Below, piece by piece: positions 36,333 through 48,284 of a stretch of DNA of 64,000 nucleotides. The first letter of the stretch is position 1; every line of letters begins with the position of its first letter. The position numbers and the translations under genes are program-made. The DNA is from Echinarachnius parma (lineage: Eukaryota > Echinodermata > Echinoidea > Clypeasteroida > Echinarachniidae), in NCBI GenBank assembly GCA_037951105.1, contig JBAMJV010000836.1, positions 62,001 to 126,000 on the forward strand, given 5' to 3'. A model generated the notes under the pieces. That model saw nothing but the letters and a program-made list of their open reading frames with translations, did not search any database and had not been told where the DNA came from.

Positions 36333-36887
36333 GCTGTTTTGAATGATGATTCTACAATTTGTTCTAAATAATGATCACGCTAATTTGTGTTTTTTCTTAA
36401 AGCACAAGAGTGATTCCTTGTATGAATCGGAGGCTTTGTTAAATTATAGGCCAATAATAGTATGTTGATTTGAAATAGTTGTTTTATGTTGACTCACAAT
36501 ATGCTGTGCTGTAAAATATGGGGATACTATTTTGATCTTGTTGACTAAATATTGTAATTGTAAACAAAATAGGTAAGTGATTGAAATTAATTGAAAATGG
36601 CATGTTGACTCTCAATATACTGACTTGTATCAAATGGAAATAATAATTATCGACTTTGTTGTTTCAAAATATATTCACAGTCTTAGATGACCTGGTTAAT
36701 CAGTTAGAAATAATTATACGGGGATCTCTCAACATTGCATGTATTCTATGTAATTAAGACAATTTATATTGACATAAATGATTTTATAAGGAATATTAAT
36801 GACTCTCTGATTATATAGTTATGTAATACACTAATAATGGATTATGTACTATGACTAAGATTTATGTGATTAGTCGTGTAAGAAGTA

Positions 36888-37327
36888 CATATGTGACATT
36901 ACACCACAAAACGACCAATAAGTCGGGAAAACTGATTATGCTGCTTTTCATAAAACATTAAAATAGAAGTCATTACCTTTAAAATGGTATATCATTCGTC
37001 ATATTTGGACTAAGCAAACCCTCTCAGAATGAGTACCAAAGATTTGGAATATGGCTGAAGCATTTTTCAAATAAGGGAGAAACGGGCCATTTAAAAGATC
37101 AGTGTCCATTAAAGCGCTGTAATAAGATCACATTTATTAGATACAAAAATAATATTTAAACATGATTTCCGATGCTTAAAATGTTACAGAAGCTAGATTA
37201 AAATATGCTTATTCAGGAAATAACAAAATCCTAAATCTCATATTTTGAACAAAATTTGACTATTTTAGCTAATAAAAGAGAAACTACCACAGCGACATAA
37301 CGGTCGTTTTGTGGTGTAAGGTCACAT
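36888..37327. mobile_element. DNA element with TGTGACATTACACC-type inverted ends
   Basis: The ends TGTGACATTACACCACAAAA and TTTTGTGGTGTAAGGTCACA are inverted, each extending to an ACGACC/GGTCGT block. TA flanks each side. It is about 430 bp, non-coding, and absent from the first flank. Confidence 0.7.
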
Positions 37328-39104
37328 ATTGTATTCACAAGATGAATGTGTAATAGTTTATTACCCTATATGATATACGTATGCATGTTAATTTATGAGT
37401 CGTATATTGGTGCTGCCTCGGAATATATGCCTCGGAATTGATTATGTACATGTTCTGTAAGTTGTTTATTTGTTATACACAATATATATTTGTCATGGTT
37501 TCATACCGTATACGATACGTATTCAAGGTCGTATATTGGTGTTTCTCTGTATCTCGGAATTGCTTATGTACATATTCTCTAGTTGTTTATATTTGTTTAA
37601 GTTTTGTAAATGTATATCTTTATGTATAACTTGTTTTCCCCTAGTGTATTGCAGGGGATAACCTTACCTAAGATGATGTTTGTACATACTTTTTAGTGTG
37701 TGATTGAATAATATATGTACATACAAAAAGGGTGTCATATCATTCAGCTCTTTTAAGTGTGTGAAATAATAATACACGTATATACAAAAAAAAAGTTATT
37801 AAGCTGTATTGATGATCCTACAATTTCTTCTAAACAATTATCACGCTCGGTTCTTAATTTTTTTTTCTCTTAAAGCACACAAGTGATTCCTCGTTTGAAT
37901 CGGTGGCTTTGTTAAATTATAGGCCAATACTAGCATGTTGATTTGAAATGGATGTTTTCTGTTGAATATTTGACTATTTAAATATTTGATTTTGTTGGAT
38001 AAATATTGTACAGTAAACAAAAGAGGTAAGTGATTGAATTGTGGTGAAAATGACATGTTGACTTATATGCTGATTTGTACAAAATGGAAATAATAATTAT
38101 CGACTTTGTTGTTTAAAAATATAGCCTAATCACAATTTTAGATGACATGGCTAATCAATTAGAAGTAATTATATAGACATTGAATGTATTCTATGCCAAT
38201 AAACATTTTTATATTGACATTGATGATTTTATAAGGAATTAATTATTTGTTATACACTAATAGTGGATTATGTACTACGACTAAGAGTTATTTGATTAGT
38301 CGTGTGAAAAGTATATGTATACACAAAATAAGTGTGTAATAGATGTATTACCCTATATGCTATACGTATGCATGTACATATAGGAGTCGTATGTTGGTCT
38401 TGCCTTGGAATATATGCCTCGGAATTGATTATGTACATGTTCTGTAGTTGTTCATTTTTTGTCAGTTTTGTAATGTGATATATTACAGAAATTTGTATCA
38501 TATATTCCCTTGCTCTATGACATGTGACAATATAGGGTTGTGTTTATACGTATACATGCTTTTTGTTTATGATTGAATAAAGTATGCTTATAAATAAACA
38601 TATTTGATTATGATTATGATTACTTTGATAACATATTATTCACATGGAAAACGAATATTTCACAACCAAATTTGTTATTATAAATTTCATTTATGGATCG
38701 ATAGTAATTTACTTGATTATGTGTCAAGGTTTGCAATCTTGCTTTGTTTGATCCGCTGTTGAATTGCTAATTATTTGATATTGTTCACAAAATATTATGA
38801 CGGTGTATTTACATGAAAGGAACTTTCAGTTTTAGAAATATTAAACAAAACGAAACTAAACGAAACAATAAGGCTTCTGCATTTCTAAGCTAGCCCCACA
38901 TTATCAAATTATTTTATTAGTGTATGTATTGTATCTTTTGATATTTAATGAAGAATGTAAATAAACTGAAAAAAATGAACTGATATTGAATTGAAATCGA
39001 ACTGAAATTGTATAATAAATGTGATAAATAAGAATAAACGCGTGATTCGTGATAGTATCGGATGTTCTATACGTATAACATAATTATATAATCTCTCCCC
39101 TCTG

Positions 39105-39605
39105 CTTATACAACTAAACCAGCTGTGGTCTTGGCATGAATTGTCAAGATCACCACCCCCCCCCCCCCCCTGGCAACGACCCCCCCCCCCCCTTCCGTCA
39201 GCATATAACTAAACCAGTGGTCTACGCATGATCTGTCAAGATCAACCCCCCACTCCTCATCATATACAACTGAACCAGTGGTCTGGGCATGATTTGTCAA
39301 AATCACCACCCCCCCCCCGTCAATGACCCCCCCCCCCCCTCCCCCCCCCCCCACCCCTCATCATATACAACTGAACCAGTGGTCTGGGCATTATTTGTCA
39401 AGATCACCCCCCCCCCCCCCCCCCACAGCTGCAATCACCCCCCCCCCCCCCCCCTCTGCATATATTTATACAACTAAACCAGTGGTCTGGGCATGATTTG
39501 TCAAGATCACCCCCCCCCCCTCCGGTAATGACCCCACCCCCTCTGCTTATACAACTAAACCAGTGGTCTGGGCATGATTTGTCACGATCACCCCCACCCC
39601 CTCCT
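39105..39605. repeat. Poly-C minisatellite, copy 2
   Basis: The core and C-run organisation are as in 12716-13262, with about six units and slightly different spacers (for example CTCATCATATACAACTGAAC). It marks the right limit of the duplicated segment. Confidence 0.9.
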
Positions 39606-40218
39606 TGAAAAGTCCTGCCTACGGGCCTGTACTATAGAATGTGGTATCATTAAAAAGCTTGTCATTTATGTTCGCCGATAGGTAGACTAGGGCCCCGTTG
39701 CAGAAAGAGATACAATCGATTGTAAGTTACGATTGATCGTAAGTCAGAAAATTTACGCGTTTCAACCAATCAGATTTGCGCATCTAGAACACGTGATCTG
39801 ACTTACGATTAATTGCAACTTACAATCGATTGTATCTCTTTCTGCAACGGGGCCCTAGACTGTTGAATATGGGGAGAATCTACAGCAGAATGTTACACAG
39901 AAATTCATTTAATTTTGTAAAATTGAAAGCCTAACATCTTAAAGGTTACCTCCGGACAGAGATTTAGCTCTCTTACATCAAAGACATATCCCAAATGAAC
40001 ATACAAAACAAGTCTGTGATCCTGAAAGTATTTCTACATTGCGAGGGAATCATTTTTAATATCACATATCACTCATTCTGTCAGCGCAGTTCCGATAACG
40101 ATACCACTTAACGATCCTCTTATTGATCGCATCTGCGATATATCGCAGCAAGCAGAGAATATCTCGAAAATCGCTTGTGTGCGCGCGCTGCTGCAGCACA
40201 GTGCGTATAGACGGAGCT

Positions 40219-40256
<38 letters not shown>

Positions 40257-43032
40257 GAGACACGAGTAGCGCTATAAGGCCAAAACATTAAATTGTTGAA
40301 TTTGAGTAAAGGGCAACCAAACATTAGGATAGGTAGGTAGGGGTTTTTTTTTCAGGATTCGAAAATTACACAAAAACACATATATAACACACAAATAACA
40401 CATATCGCAATTGGAATTTTTTATTTTATTATTTTATTTTTTTTAATCAGAAAAAACCTTTAGGGTCGGCGGTATTTTTAGGGTCGGGCGGGTTGCGAAT
40501 TTGCGTTTCCCAAACCATTCAGCAACTCCTTGTGAATTAGCGACTTGGTCAGAGACCATATGCATACCCGAAATTTCCGACAATTTCGAACATTTAGTCG
40601 AGTGCCGAACGAATAGCAATAGCAAATACAAAAAACATTGGACCAAGGTACGATTCGAACCAGGGATCTCTAGCGTATCAATCTAACTCTCTATCCACGG
40701 AGCTATTTCGGATTGCTTGATTGGTGTTGGTTTTTAAAAATATATATATATACCCTAACACTAACCCTTACCCTAACCCTAATGTACAAGCAATAGCATG
40801 TATACATATTGCATGCATGCAGAGATATGGTGCGATGCGGTGGCCGTGGCTAGAGTGCGAGCACGCGCGAAACGATACTAACTATCGCATGGGCTATGCG
40901 ATAAATCGCATACTACCATAATAACGTACGCGTATTGATTGAGCGGTCGTGCAAACAAAGTCGCGCGCGCGAACCAGTAAATAGCCGTGGTTCCGTAGGT
41001 CGTAGTAATTAATTGCATTGTTCTCAAATTACAGAAACATATCAGACCCCATGAGAGTATGATTGGTATTCAATTATAGTACCAAAACAACTAAGGATTG
41101 GTTTTATCATGCCCGGCGGTACCCTTTAAGGGCAAATTTCAACATTTTTTTACAAATCCTAATAAATCGCAATTTAAAAAGCAAGAAGTTGTGATATTTT
41201 GTGAATTGAAAGACATTTACCTATATTATCTTGGTGCAATAAAAACTAGATGGATCTTCGACTGCGCACAGTCGAATATGATGCCTCCATCATTGCGCGT
41301 TTTATATATATATTTTGGGGAGCTAATAAATTAATAAAATGTGGGGTCATGAGGGAAAAGGTCAAGGTCACTTATATATAGCTCATAATTGTGATATGTC
41401 AAGAACTGATAGACAGATTACCATCAAAATTGAGTTGACAGAATTAATTCTGTGTATGTTAATTTGGGCTTGATATATATACTTTATATACACTACTCAC
41501 AACAAGTAATTCCCCCCCTAGCATTTTTTCATATATCTCAAAAAGTATTTCACCGATTTTGATAATTCAAACGGTAATGGATGCGCAATTTTCCTACGCA
41601 CAATGTGAGTGGTAAATAGCGTTACATTTTCATCATCAAAAAATGAATTTTCTAAAACAAAGTGCCAAAAAAAAGTTGCACTTTCAGTTTTATTTGGCAT
41701 AGTGGGTACATTTTGTATACGAGTAAACATCTTTATTGAAGATTACCCGACACACAAATCTATTATGTAATCCACTACTACTGCTGCATTGTTCTTAGTG
41801 GCACCATTTTTCAAAAGCATGCATTTTTTCTAAAACAATAGGCCTTTCAATATGAAATTGCTGGGGATTAGAATGGCCGAAGTCATGTCCTGTTTTCATC
41901 TTTATTGGAGTTGGCCTAATTCACTAATCTGTTATCTAATTCAGTACTACTCATTTCAGGATTTAGTGCGAAAACCTCGTAACTCAATTTCCCGCCTTCC
42001 AAATTATTTTTCGTGCATTTAAACCATTTCATATCAAATTGATTATCAAACATAGTCTTAAGTTCAAATAACATAGCCTACGCACATAATTTGTTAAAAT
42101 AAGAATGTTTTTTCGCTCTCCTGAAAATTTTGTTTTTTTGAGATACGAGGTTTTAACAGCCCAGCGACGATCATCGCTGGGCTGTTAAAACCGTGTATCT
42201 CAAATTTTGGTGAAAATTACCTTTTTTGATGAATGTGAAGTTTAAGGTTTTTCTTCTTGCGTATGAGGCAGCACAACTTCTATGCAACACCACGCAAGTT
42301 TAAGGTGTAATTCATCTAACTATTAACCACATGAGTTGCATATCTTAAAAAATAATGTCAAAATTCATCTTTGGGAAAACCTCGTATCTCATTTTAGGAT
42401 TTAGTGCGAAAACCTCGTATCTCAATTTCCCGCCTTCCAAATTATTTTTCGTGCATTTAAACCATTTCATATCGAATTGATTATCAAACATAGTATTAAG
42501 TTCAAATAACATAGCCTACGCACATAATTTGTTAAAATAAGAATGTTTTTTCGCTCTCCTGAACATTTTGTTTTTTTGAGATACGAGCGACAATATACCA
42601 AGTTTGGGCAGAATCCGTCAAGTGGTTCTTGAGATAACGCGATCACAAGCTATTTTTGCATATATAATGAGCTGTGTGACCTTTGACCTTTGACCTCATG
42701 ACCCCAACTTTGCTTGTTTTTTTTCGAGGAAAAAGTATGCGGCGATTACGCCGGTAAATACGGTATGTAAGTATGGACAACGAGATGGTTAGATGAACAA
42801 CTAGAAAATATGCCTCCATAATTCCACTTCTGTGCAGAGGCATTAAAAGGGTTAAATGATTCTATGAATACTTCATATTTTACAATGTTTAAACATTAGT
42901 TAAAGTAATTGGCTAAGGCTTAATTTGAATTATCTTCAGTTATTGCAAGATCTTTTTGTTTTTTGTACATATGTTCAAGTAATCTACTTACATCAATATA
43001 AAAATAGAGACAAATGTATGAAAGAAGCTAAC
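39606..43032. other. Gene-free interval between the duplicated flank and the USP34-like exons
   Basis: It contains the hairpin MITE 39689-39856, a (GA)n run near 40228-40252, a degraded tRNA-like segment at about 40648-40712 on the minus strand, a short telomere-like CCCTAA-variant run near 40752-40780, and a GAGGCAT-type repeat starting ACTAGATGGATCTTCGACTG near 41246. It also has a direct repeat pair of about 195 bp (about 41957-42148 and 42392-42588). No downstream USP34 exon was found. Confidence 0.55.
39689..39856. mobile_element. Hairpin MITE with AGGGCCCCGTTGCAG ends
   Basis: The nearly perfect inverted arms start AGGGCCCCGTTGCAGAAAGA and extend through the ATACAATCGATTGTAAGTT block. 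AGACT flanks both sides as a possible target duplication. It is non-coding. Confidence 0.8.
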
Positions 43033-43251
43033 CTGTTCTGTGTGCTCAGAGGGGTGTAGCTTGGTAACCAGCTGCATGAGGTGGAGGAGGGTGCGTGACT
43101 CAAGATGTTTGATGAGATGAGGGAAGAGGTCATGCACATAGCGACCAGAGTGTTTGAGCTGTGCTGCTGCCCACACTGCGTCAAGATGCTGTAAGGTCAG
43201 AGCGCCATCGCTTGCTAAGAAGTTCAAGATCACTTGGCACTGTTTGATAAT
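43033..43251 (-). CDS. USP34: USP34-like, exon at IIKQCQVILNFLA
   Basis: This 219-bp minus-strand exon (acceptor ...aattaccag, donor cag|gttagc) is phase 0 at both ends. It encodes 73 residues including IIKQCQVILNFLASDG, LQHLDAVWAAAQLKHSGRYV, HDLFPHLIKHL and PSEHTEQ. Human USP34 has a nearly identical stretch (IIKQCQVILNFLAAEG, VWAAAQLKH-like IWAAAQLKH, IHDLFPSLIKNL; recalled). It belongs to the N-terminal helical repeat region, far from the catalytic domain. No following exon could be found at lower coordinates in the window. Confidence 0.93.
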
Positions 43252-43521
43252 CTGGTAATTAGAAGCATTAGAAAAATATATTATTGTGCATGACTGCAAA
43301 CTTATAGCATTTGCTACCAATTCAGAAGAGAAAAAAACATTATTAGTATTTGAGCATTATGTCTGTTACAGTCTGGTTTAATGCATGAAGATGTCTAAAG
43401 TCTCCCCTAAATACATACATGTACAAGTACATACATTGATGTTAATCAAAAAGTGTTTCTCTATGGCTTTCAGCACGAAGTCAACCAAGTTGACAGTATC
43501 ACTATTGATAACAACTTTTAT

Positions 43522-43793
43522 TTAAAGGGATAGATTCAACAAAACATCACATGCACAATATTTTATTTTAAATGATTGAAACCAATGAGTTTTTAGAGAG
43601 CGCACTCTTGAGTTTAACGGCTCTTTTTTAACGATAACAGGTTTTTTATTTAGTCATTTGTAATTTGTAATTCCTTTCGGGCATGGTGGAGTTATAACTA
43701 TTAGTTTGTAATGTAATGGTGCAGGTTTTGGTTACTAAAATTCAGTTTGACCAAAACTGTACTCTCTTTACCAAAAATCAACTATCCCTTTAA
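43522..43793. mobile_element. TTAA-flanked MITE, GTACAGTTTTGGT family
   Basis: The left end TTAAAGGGATAGATTC and right end TATCCCTTTAA each carry TTAA, with the internal ACCAAAACTGTAC block. It sits in a USP34-like intron. Confidence 0.65.
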
Positions 43794-44744
43794 ACCATAT
43801 TAAGAAGACATGGTTTAGGAATATGAATCACAAGTTTGACAACCTTTAATATTTATACCTCCAATTATGTGCTGTTTCCTCATTTGAACACTCTCCTTTC
43901 AATTATCTACTTCTTGCATGGTAAATAAATGTAAAATTAAACAACTTCCAGAGGCGTGTTGTTGAATTTCCCACACACCCCCCTGGAATTCTTTGCAACA
44001 CATGGAATATAAACAATACATGTAGATCACCAATCTACAGATGGAGTGCGTGTGCATGATAAGACCTATCAAAACACATGGCCAACTTTGTACATTCATT
44101 CACATGCAAAATTACCTGCAGTGTGATTTGCGATGTTGTCCTAATTACCGTCAAGAAAGGGAATTAATTTCATCTTTTAGATCATTATTAAGATTTTTGA
44201 AGTTATTAGAAGGAATCATTTGAATAAGGTAGGGATTTGTGACTGCTTCAGAGTTTACTAGTTTTTAAAATAACTAAAATGTAGGTCATTTCAATTCCCG
44301 ATTTGGCAATTTAGTTTAGCTATGCCTCAGTCCCATGTATGGTTTTTCTGTTAGTGATTTTAAGTTACACAAAATTAACGAATCGTACAGGAAAAAGGGC
44401 TTAATTTCATCAGTTGATGACTCTAAGATAAAACTGCTCGATTCTAGGTTGGTATTTGTTTATTCACTTACAGATTTTTTATGATGGTGGTAATTTTAAA
44501 TACATAAATTTCCATAATTCATCAATTACTGACTGAGGACTCATTTTTTCTTTGTTTGTACAAGAAAATTTTGGGCAACCAAATTTTTGTTTTGGGCCAT
44601 CAAAATGAGAAAAATACTGATTTTACTTGCCCGACCAGGCAACCAGAAATAAAAGTTAATTTCAAGCACTGCTTAAGATATCACAACTACAAGTTATTTT
44701 GTGCATATATACAAATTTGTAAAGTTGGATAGTATCAGTTTTAC

Positions 44745-44823
44745 CTCAACGTGCATGTTGGGTCCAAATATGTGTTCCACGATTTCCTTCTCAGTGAGCC
44801 ATTTTGTGAGATCAGAACCCATA
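44745..44823 (-). CDS. USP34: USP34-like, exon at IVEHIFGPN
   Basis: This 79-bp exon (acceptor ...cctcttgcag, donor gag|gtaaaa) has one base completing the previous codon and then 26 codons. It encodes MGSDLTKWLTEKEIVEHIFG, then PNMHVE. Human USP34 has LADWLISNNVVEHIFGPNLHIE directly before the IIKQC segment, so order and spacing agree. The exon ends in phase 0 and joins cleanly to the 43251 exon. Confidence 0.93.
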
Positions 44824-44947
44824 CTGCAAGAGGAAAGAAATAGTTCTTCTTGAATGCTAATGAAATAAAGACACAACACACACTAATTCACAAAGATTAA
44901 AACTACAATTTTACGTGGAGAACAATAATGCTTCCTGAAGGTGTTCA

Positions 44948-45092
44948 CAGTGGCGCAGCGTGGTTTGACCAAATGATTAGTGGGGCACACCTGAAGTATT
45001 TCCCTTCTTTTTAACACAAATTGCCCCCTTATGATTTGTATTGTTTTTGGCATATCACCCCCCCCCCCCCCCCCCTCTATGCTACGCCACCG
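44948..45092. mobile_element. hAT-like MITE with perfect 8-bp target duplication (copy 3)
   Basis: The left end is CAGTGGCGCAGC and the right end GCTACGCCACCG. It is flanked by GGTGTTCA at 44940-44947 and 45093-45100. A poly-C run lies near the right end. It sits in a USP34-like intron. Confidence 0.8.
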
Positions 45093-45195
45093 GGTGTTCA
45101 GTTGCTGGATCTCTACACAAGAAGCAAACAACATTTTACAACAAATATTTTTAAAGGAACTATAGCAATTTACCTGTGCACAGTCAACAAAAAAT

Positions 45196-45592
45196 TGATT
45201 TAGTAACATTGTCCAAATCCTCAAAATTTACTTGGAACTTTAGTGGTGCTCTCATACCTTGTCATATTCATATTAGCAAATATATTAGCATAAAAGCACT
45301 GGACAGGTTTTGGTTTTCCAAATTTCCATTTCGTTTATTAAAAAAATATTTACGATTTTAGTTTTCAAATTTTAAACTGTCTACAGGATAATTTAAGCTA
45401 TGTACAAAGTAAGTGCAATATTAAGTTAGTGAATATCACTTTGCATTTTTGCTCATTTCTCGGCAAAAAAACATCCAATTAACGTGAAATGTTCAGACAT
45501 TACTTTGTGGACATATCAGACACTCCAATAAATATTTTATCAATCACTCATCACTTTTTGCACTTGTCAGCAAAGTAACTAGATTCCTTAAA
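45196..45592. mobile_element. Decayed TTAA MITE (TTGTCCAAATCCTCAAAA family)
   Basis: The internal blocks TTAGTAACATTGTCCAAATC and GTCAGCAAAGTAACTAGAT match the intact copy at 35941-36332. The terminal GGG triplets have been lost. A further fragment is at about 46362-46580. Confidence 0.6.
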
Positions 45593-45749
45593 TATTTGAT
45601 TTTTTTTTCTCAACTGAAGATTTTATTGTTCCACTTTTTTGGCCATTATCTAAATAGCCACTACTGTTTTCACAAGGTTTTTGTCAAATAAATAACAATA
45701 GGCTTGCAAAATGTTACTTACTACTTATTTTCTTCAGTGCTATACTTAC

Positions 45750-45808
45750 TTTTCCACATCAGTAACAGAATCATTGTGGTAGACCTCATTGAACATGTGA
45801 ATTTGATT
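45750..45808 (-). CDS. USP34: USP34-like, small exon NQIHMFNEV
   Basis: This 59-bp exon (acceptor ...tatcttgcag, donor aa|gtaagt) enters in phase 0 and leaves two bases. It encodes NQIHMFNEVYHNDSVTDVE, corresponding to NQLHTFNDV in human USP34 immediately after the AGLSQIT segment. The two leftover bases plus T of the next exon make Asn. Confidence 0.88.
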
Positions 45809-45852
45809 CTGCAAGATAACAGAGAAGAAAAATGTGAATTCATATAATTTTA

Positions 45853-46310
45853 ACTAGATGGATCTTCGACTGCGCAGTTGAAAATGATGCCTGAGCCGCT
45901 ATCACACGATTCTTATATCAAGCCCAAATTAACATGCCCAAACTAATTCTGTAAACTTAATTTTGATGGTAATTCATGAACCAGATCTTGAGGTATCACA
46001 ATTACAAGCTATTTTTGCATATATATATTGCACCCTGTGACCTTGACCTTTGACCCCCAAAATCGAATCAGATCATTGTCACCCCAATATTTACATATCA
46101 TACCAAGTTTGAAATTGATCCATCGACTGGTTCTTGAGATATCGCAAGAACGAAAACAGGACGGACGGACGGACGGAAGGACGGACAGACAACTGATCTG
46201 TCAACTGGTTATTGAGATATCGCGAGAACGAAAACAGGACGGACAGACGGACAGACGGACAACCCGAAAATATAATGCCTCCGGCCACTTTGTTGGCGGA
46301 GGCATAAGAA
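45853..46310. mobile_element. Interspersed repeat ending in GGCGGAGGCATAA, with TGACCT half-sites
   Basis: It starts ACTAGATGGATCTTCGACTG and holds TGTGACCTTGACCTTTGACC, a (GGAC)n-type stretch (46158-46190 and 46238-46262) and the end GCCACTTTGTTGGCGGAGGC. Related copies occupy about 41246-42846 and 53100-55635. Class uncertain. Confidence 0.6.
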
Positions 46311-46681
46311 CTAGAGCATTGAAACTGCATGCAGGAGAAAAGTGGCTTCCTTATTTACATGTAGTACCATTGTCCAAATCCACACAAATTAATGAGAAAT
46401 CTAGAGGTTCTCTCATATCATATTGTATCCGTATTATCAATACAGGCGTGGAAAATGTTTGGATTTCCCTTTTGTTAAAAAGACATTTACAATAGAAGTA
46501 TTCGGATTTTTAACTATCCACTGGATAGTCATAATTGTGTAGAAAGTCAATGCAATGAGTTAGGGCATATCACTTTGCATTTTTGCTCATTACTCGTTGT
46601 GGTTCAAGGTGGAGTCAAGCGGACACTATCCAATAGGCAAGGTAATATTTGACCTTTTGATATAATGTATAATATATATGT

Positions 46682-47035
46682 GGACGTAGTGTGGCGAGAT
46701 TGATAGAGCACGTGCCTTCCAATCGTGAGGTCCCGAGTTCGAAACCAAGGCATGCCCATCGCGATTTTCCTTCAGCAAGAAAATTATTCACATTTGCTGC
46801 TCTTGACCCAGGTGTATAAATGGGTACCCGGAAGGATGGAAAGGAGTTACTCAGCACTGTGTGCACCTACGAGGTTGCCTAGCTGGAATGCTCCCCAGGG
46901 AGTGGACAATGTGCACTTTGTGTGCTGAATCGAGTGCAGTATGTATCCGATGACCGGGGTCATAATAGTGATGCGCCGCGAGCATCGAAAGACGGAACGT
47001 GTGCTATATAAGTAGCCACCATTATTATTATTATT
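46682..47035 (+). mobile_element. tRNA-derived SINE with (ATT)n tail
   Basis: A box-like TGGCGAGATTGATAGAGCA and B-box-like GAGTTCGAAACC lie about 30-40 bases apart near the 5' end, as expected for an internal Pol III promoter. The body ends GTGCTATATAAGTAGCC followed by (ATT)n, a LINE-type tail. It lies within a USP34-like intron on the opposite strand. Confidence 0.7.
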
Positions 47036-48091
47036 AATATTTCATGGTATAATCTTGCTCCTATGATATTTGCTCTTCTATCTACCAAATAGCCATTGTT
47101 CCGCTTAATCAGTGGCGTTTGAGGGGCAGTAAAAAAAAAAATTTGAAACAATGTAAGCATTTTTAATTTTTTTGCTGCCATGCTGCGTCACTGCAGAAAC
47201 TAAATTCTTTATAGGGAAATTGTTGAATTTCATGATCAGCAGTATTGTGAAAGAGGCATTCCCCCTGATTGTTGGGGTCTACCTGTATTCCCACCAAATT
47301 TTATACTGTGATGTTTGCTCCGCGCTGCGCATCCCTCCTCTCATAGGTTTCATCAAAGTATCAACTCACATGTTAGAAATAAATAAGCTAATTTTGGTCT
47401 GTTTCCCTTTTTTAGACAACAGCATTAATAAGATAAAACGTTAAGTAAGACAAAACACCAGTACAGAGGGCCTATCTTTCATTTCTTGTTTACCATAATG
47501 TCATTCTCATTCTTCTGCGTATAATTTACACCATTGATACATGACAAGGACAAGTAGCTCGAACCAATCATGCGCAATTATCAATCCAATGGGCCAATGA
47601 GCATGCGCAAGGGATTAACTTGAGCAAGGGACCAAACTCGTGCCATATACAACTATTACATGTACTAACTTTGTGTCTGGTACAGTTGTGCCTGGTTTAA
47701 CGGTAAGCCTGGACTAAAGTTGAACCACTGATGAGAATTTGGGACAAAGACTTTTACTGCCCAGCTTTGTCATTGTCTTGGTAAAATAATTACTGTTTTG
47801 TTACTGTGCTTTGTACATGTACAAATCAATCTACACATTGCCAGGTTTCTGTCTTGTAGAAAGATTGCTATGTTTGAACATTTTATTTCTGAGAATCATG
47901 AAGCCAATCCTAACAAATCTTAAATGTAAAATTTAGAAATATTTTTGTTTTAATGAAAACAATATTACATGATGCTACCACAAACCTTTATGTGAATCTA
48001 CTTCAGTATGGAAACCAATAGTCACAAGCACCACTGATGAAAATTTCAATTTGTTTGTCATGAATTTAGGATGGATTTCAATGTAACTTAC

Positions 48092-48284
48092 TGTGATTTG
48101 GCCCAGTCCAGTTAGCCTCATTGTGAGGGTAGAGGAAGTAAAGAACTTGAACGCGAGCTCTAGACTGTCCAGATCAAAACAAAGAGGGCTCTCGACTGGT
48201 TCTTTGATGGCACTCCACATCATATCAGCCATGTGTCTTGCACTGTTCCCTCTCAGCTCCTTGTCCGGCAACTTGCATAAATAC
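48092..48284 (-). CDS. USP34: USP34-like, exon YLCKLPDKELRGNSARHMAD
   Basis: This 193-bp exon (acceptor ...atacttcag, donor aca|gtaagt) has one base completing Arg and then 64 codons. It encodes YLCKLPDKELRGNSARHMAD, MMWSAIKEPVESPLCFDLDS and STLTMRLTGLGQIT. Human USP34 has YLCKLSDQELRQSAARNMAD and TLTMRLAGLSQIT here. This long uninterrupted match is one of the strongest anchors for the gene name. Confidence 0.95.

Larger units (their letters stand above)
31605..39104. other. Gene 2 3' flank, second copy of the duplicated AT-rich region
   Basis: No coding region. It aligns with 7.4-12.7 kb from about 32884 (TTATGTTTTGTGTTTGCCGA). The block 38560-39060, which includes AATAAA at 38576-38581, is nearly identical to 12140-12660. 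The part equivalent to about 11.0-12.1 kb is partly repeated within this copy (about 35.58-36.8 and 37.4-38.3 kb). Insertions specific to this copy are at 33205-33305, 35945-36328 and 36888-37327. Confidence 0.6.

Noticed and set aside
40752..40780. Interstitial telomere sequence
   Set aside because: Only a few imperfect CCCTAA-type units in a TA-rich setting. Too short to mean a former chromosome end.
46028..46495. 155-residue plus-strand open frame
   Set aside because: It reads through a GGACGGAC repeat (DGRTDGRTDRQ), the translation of a mobile repeat.
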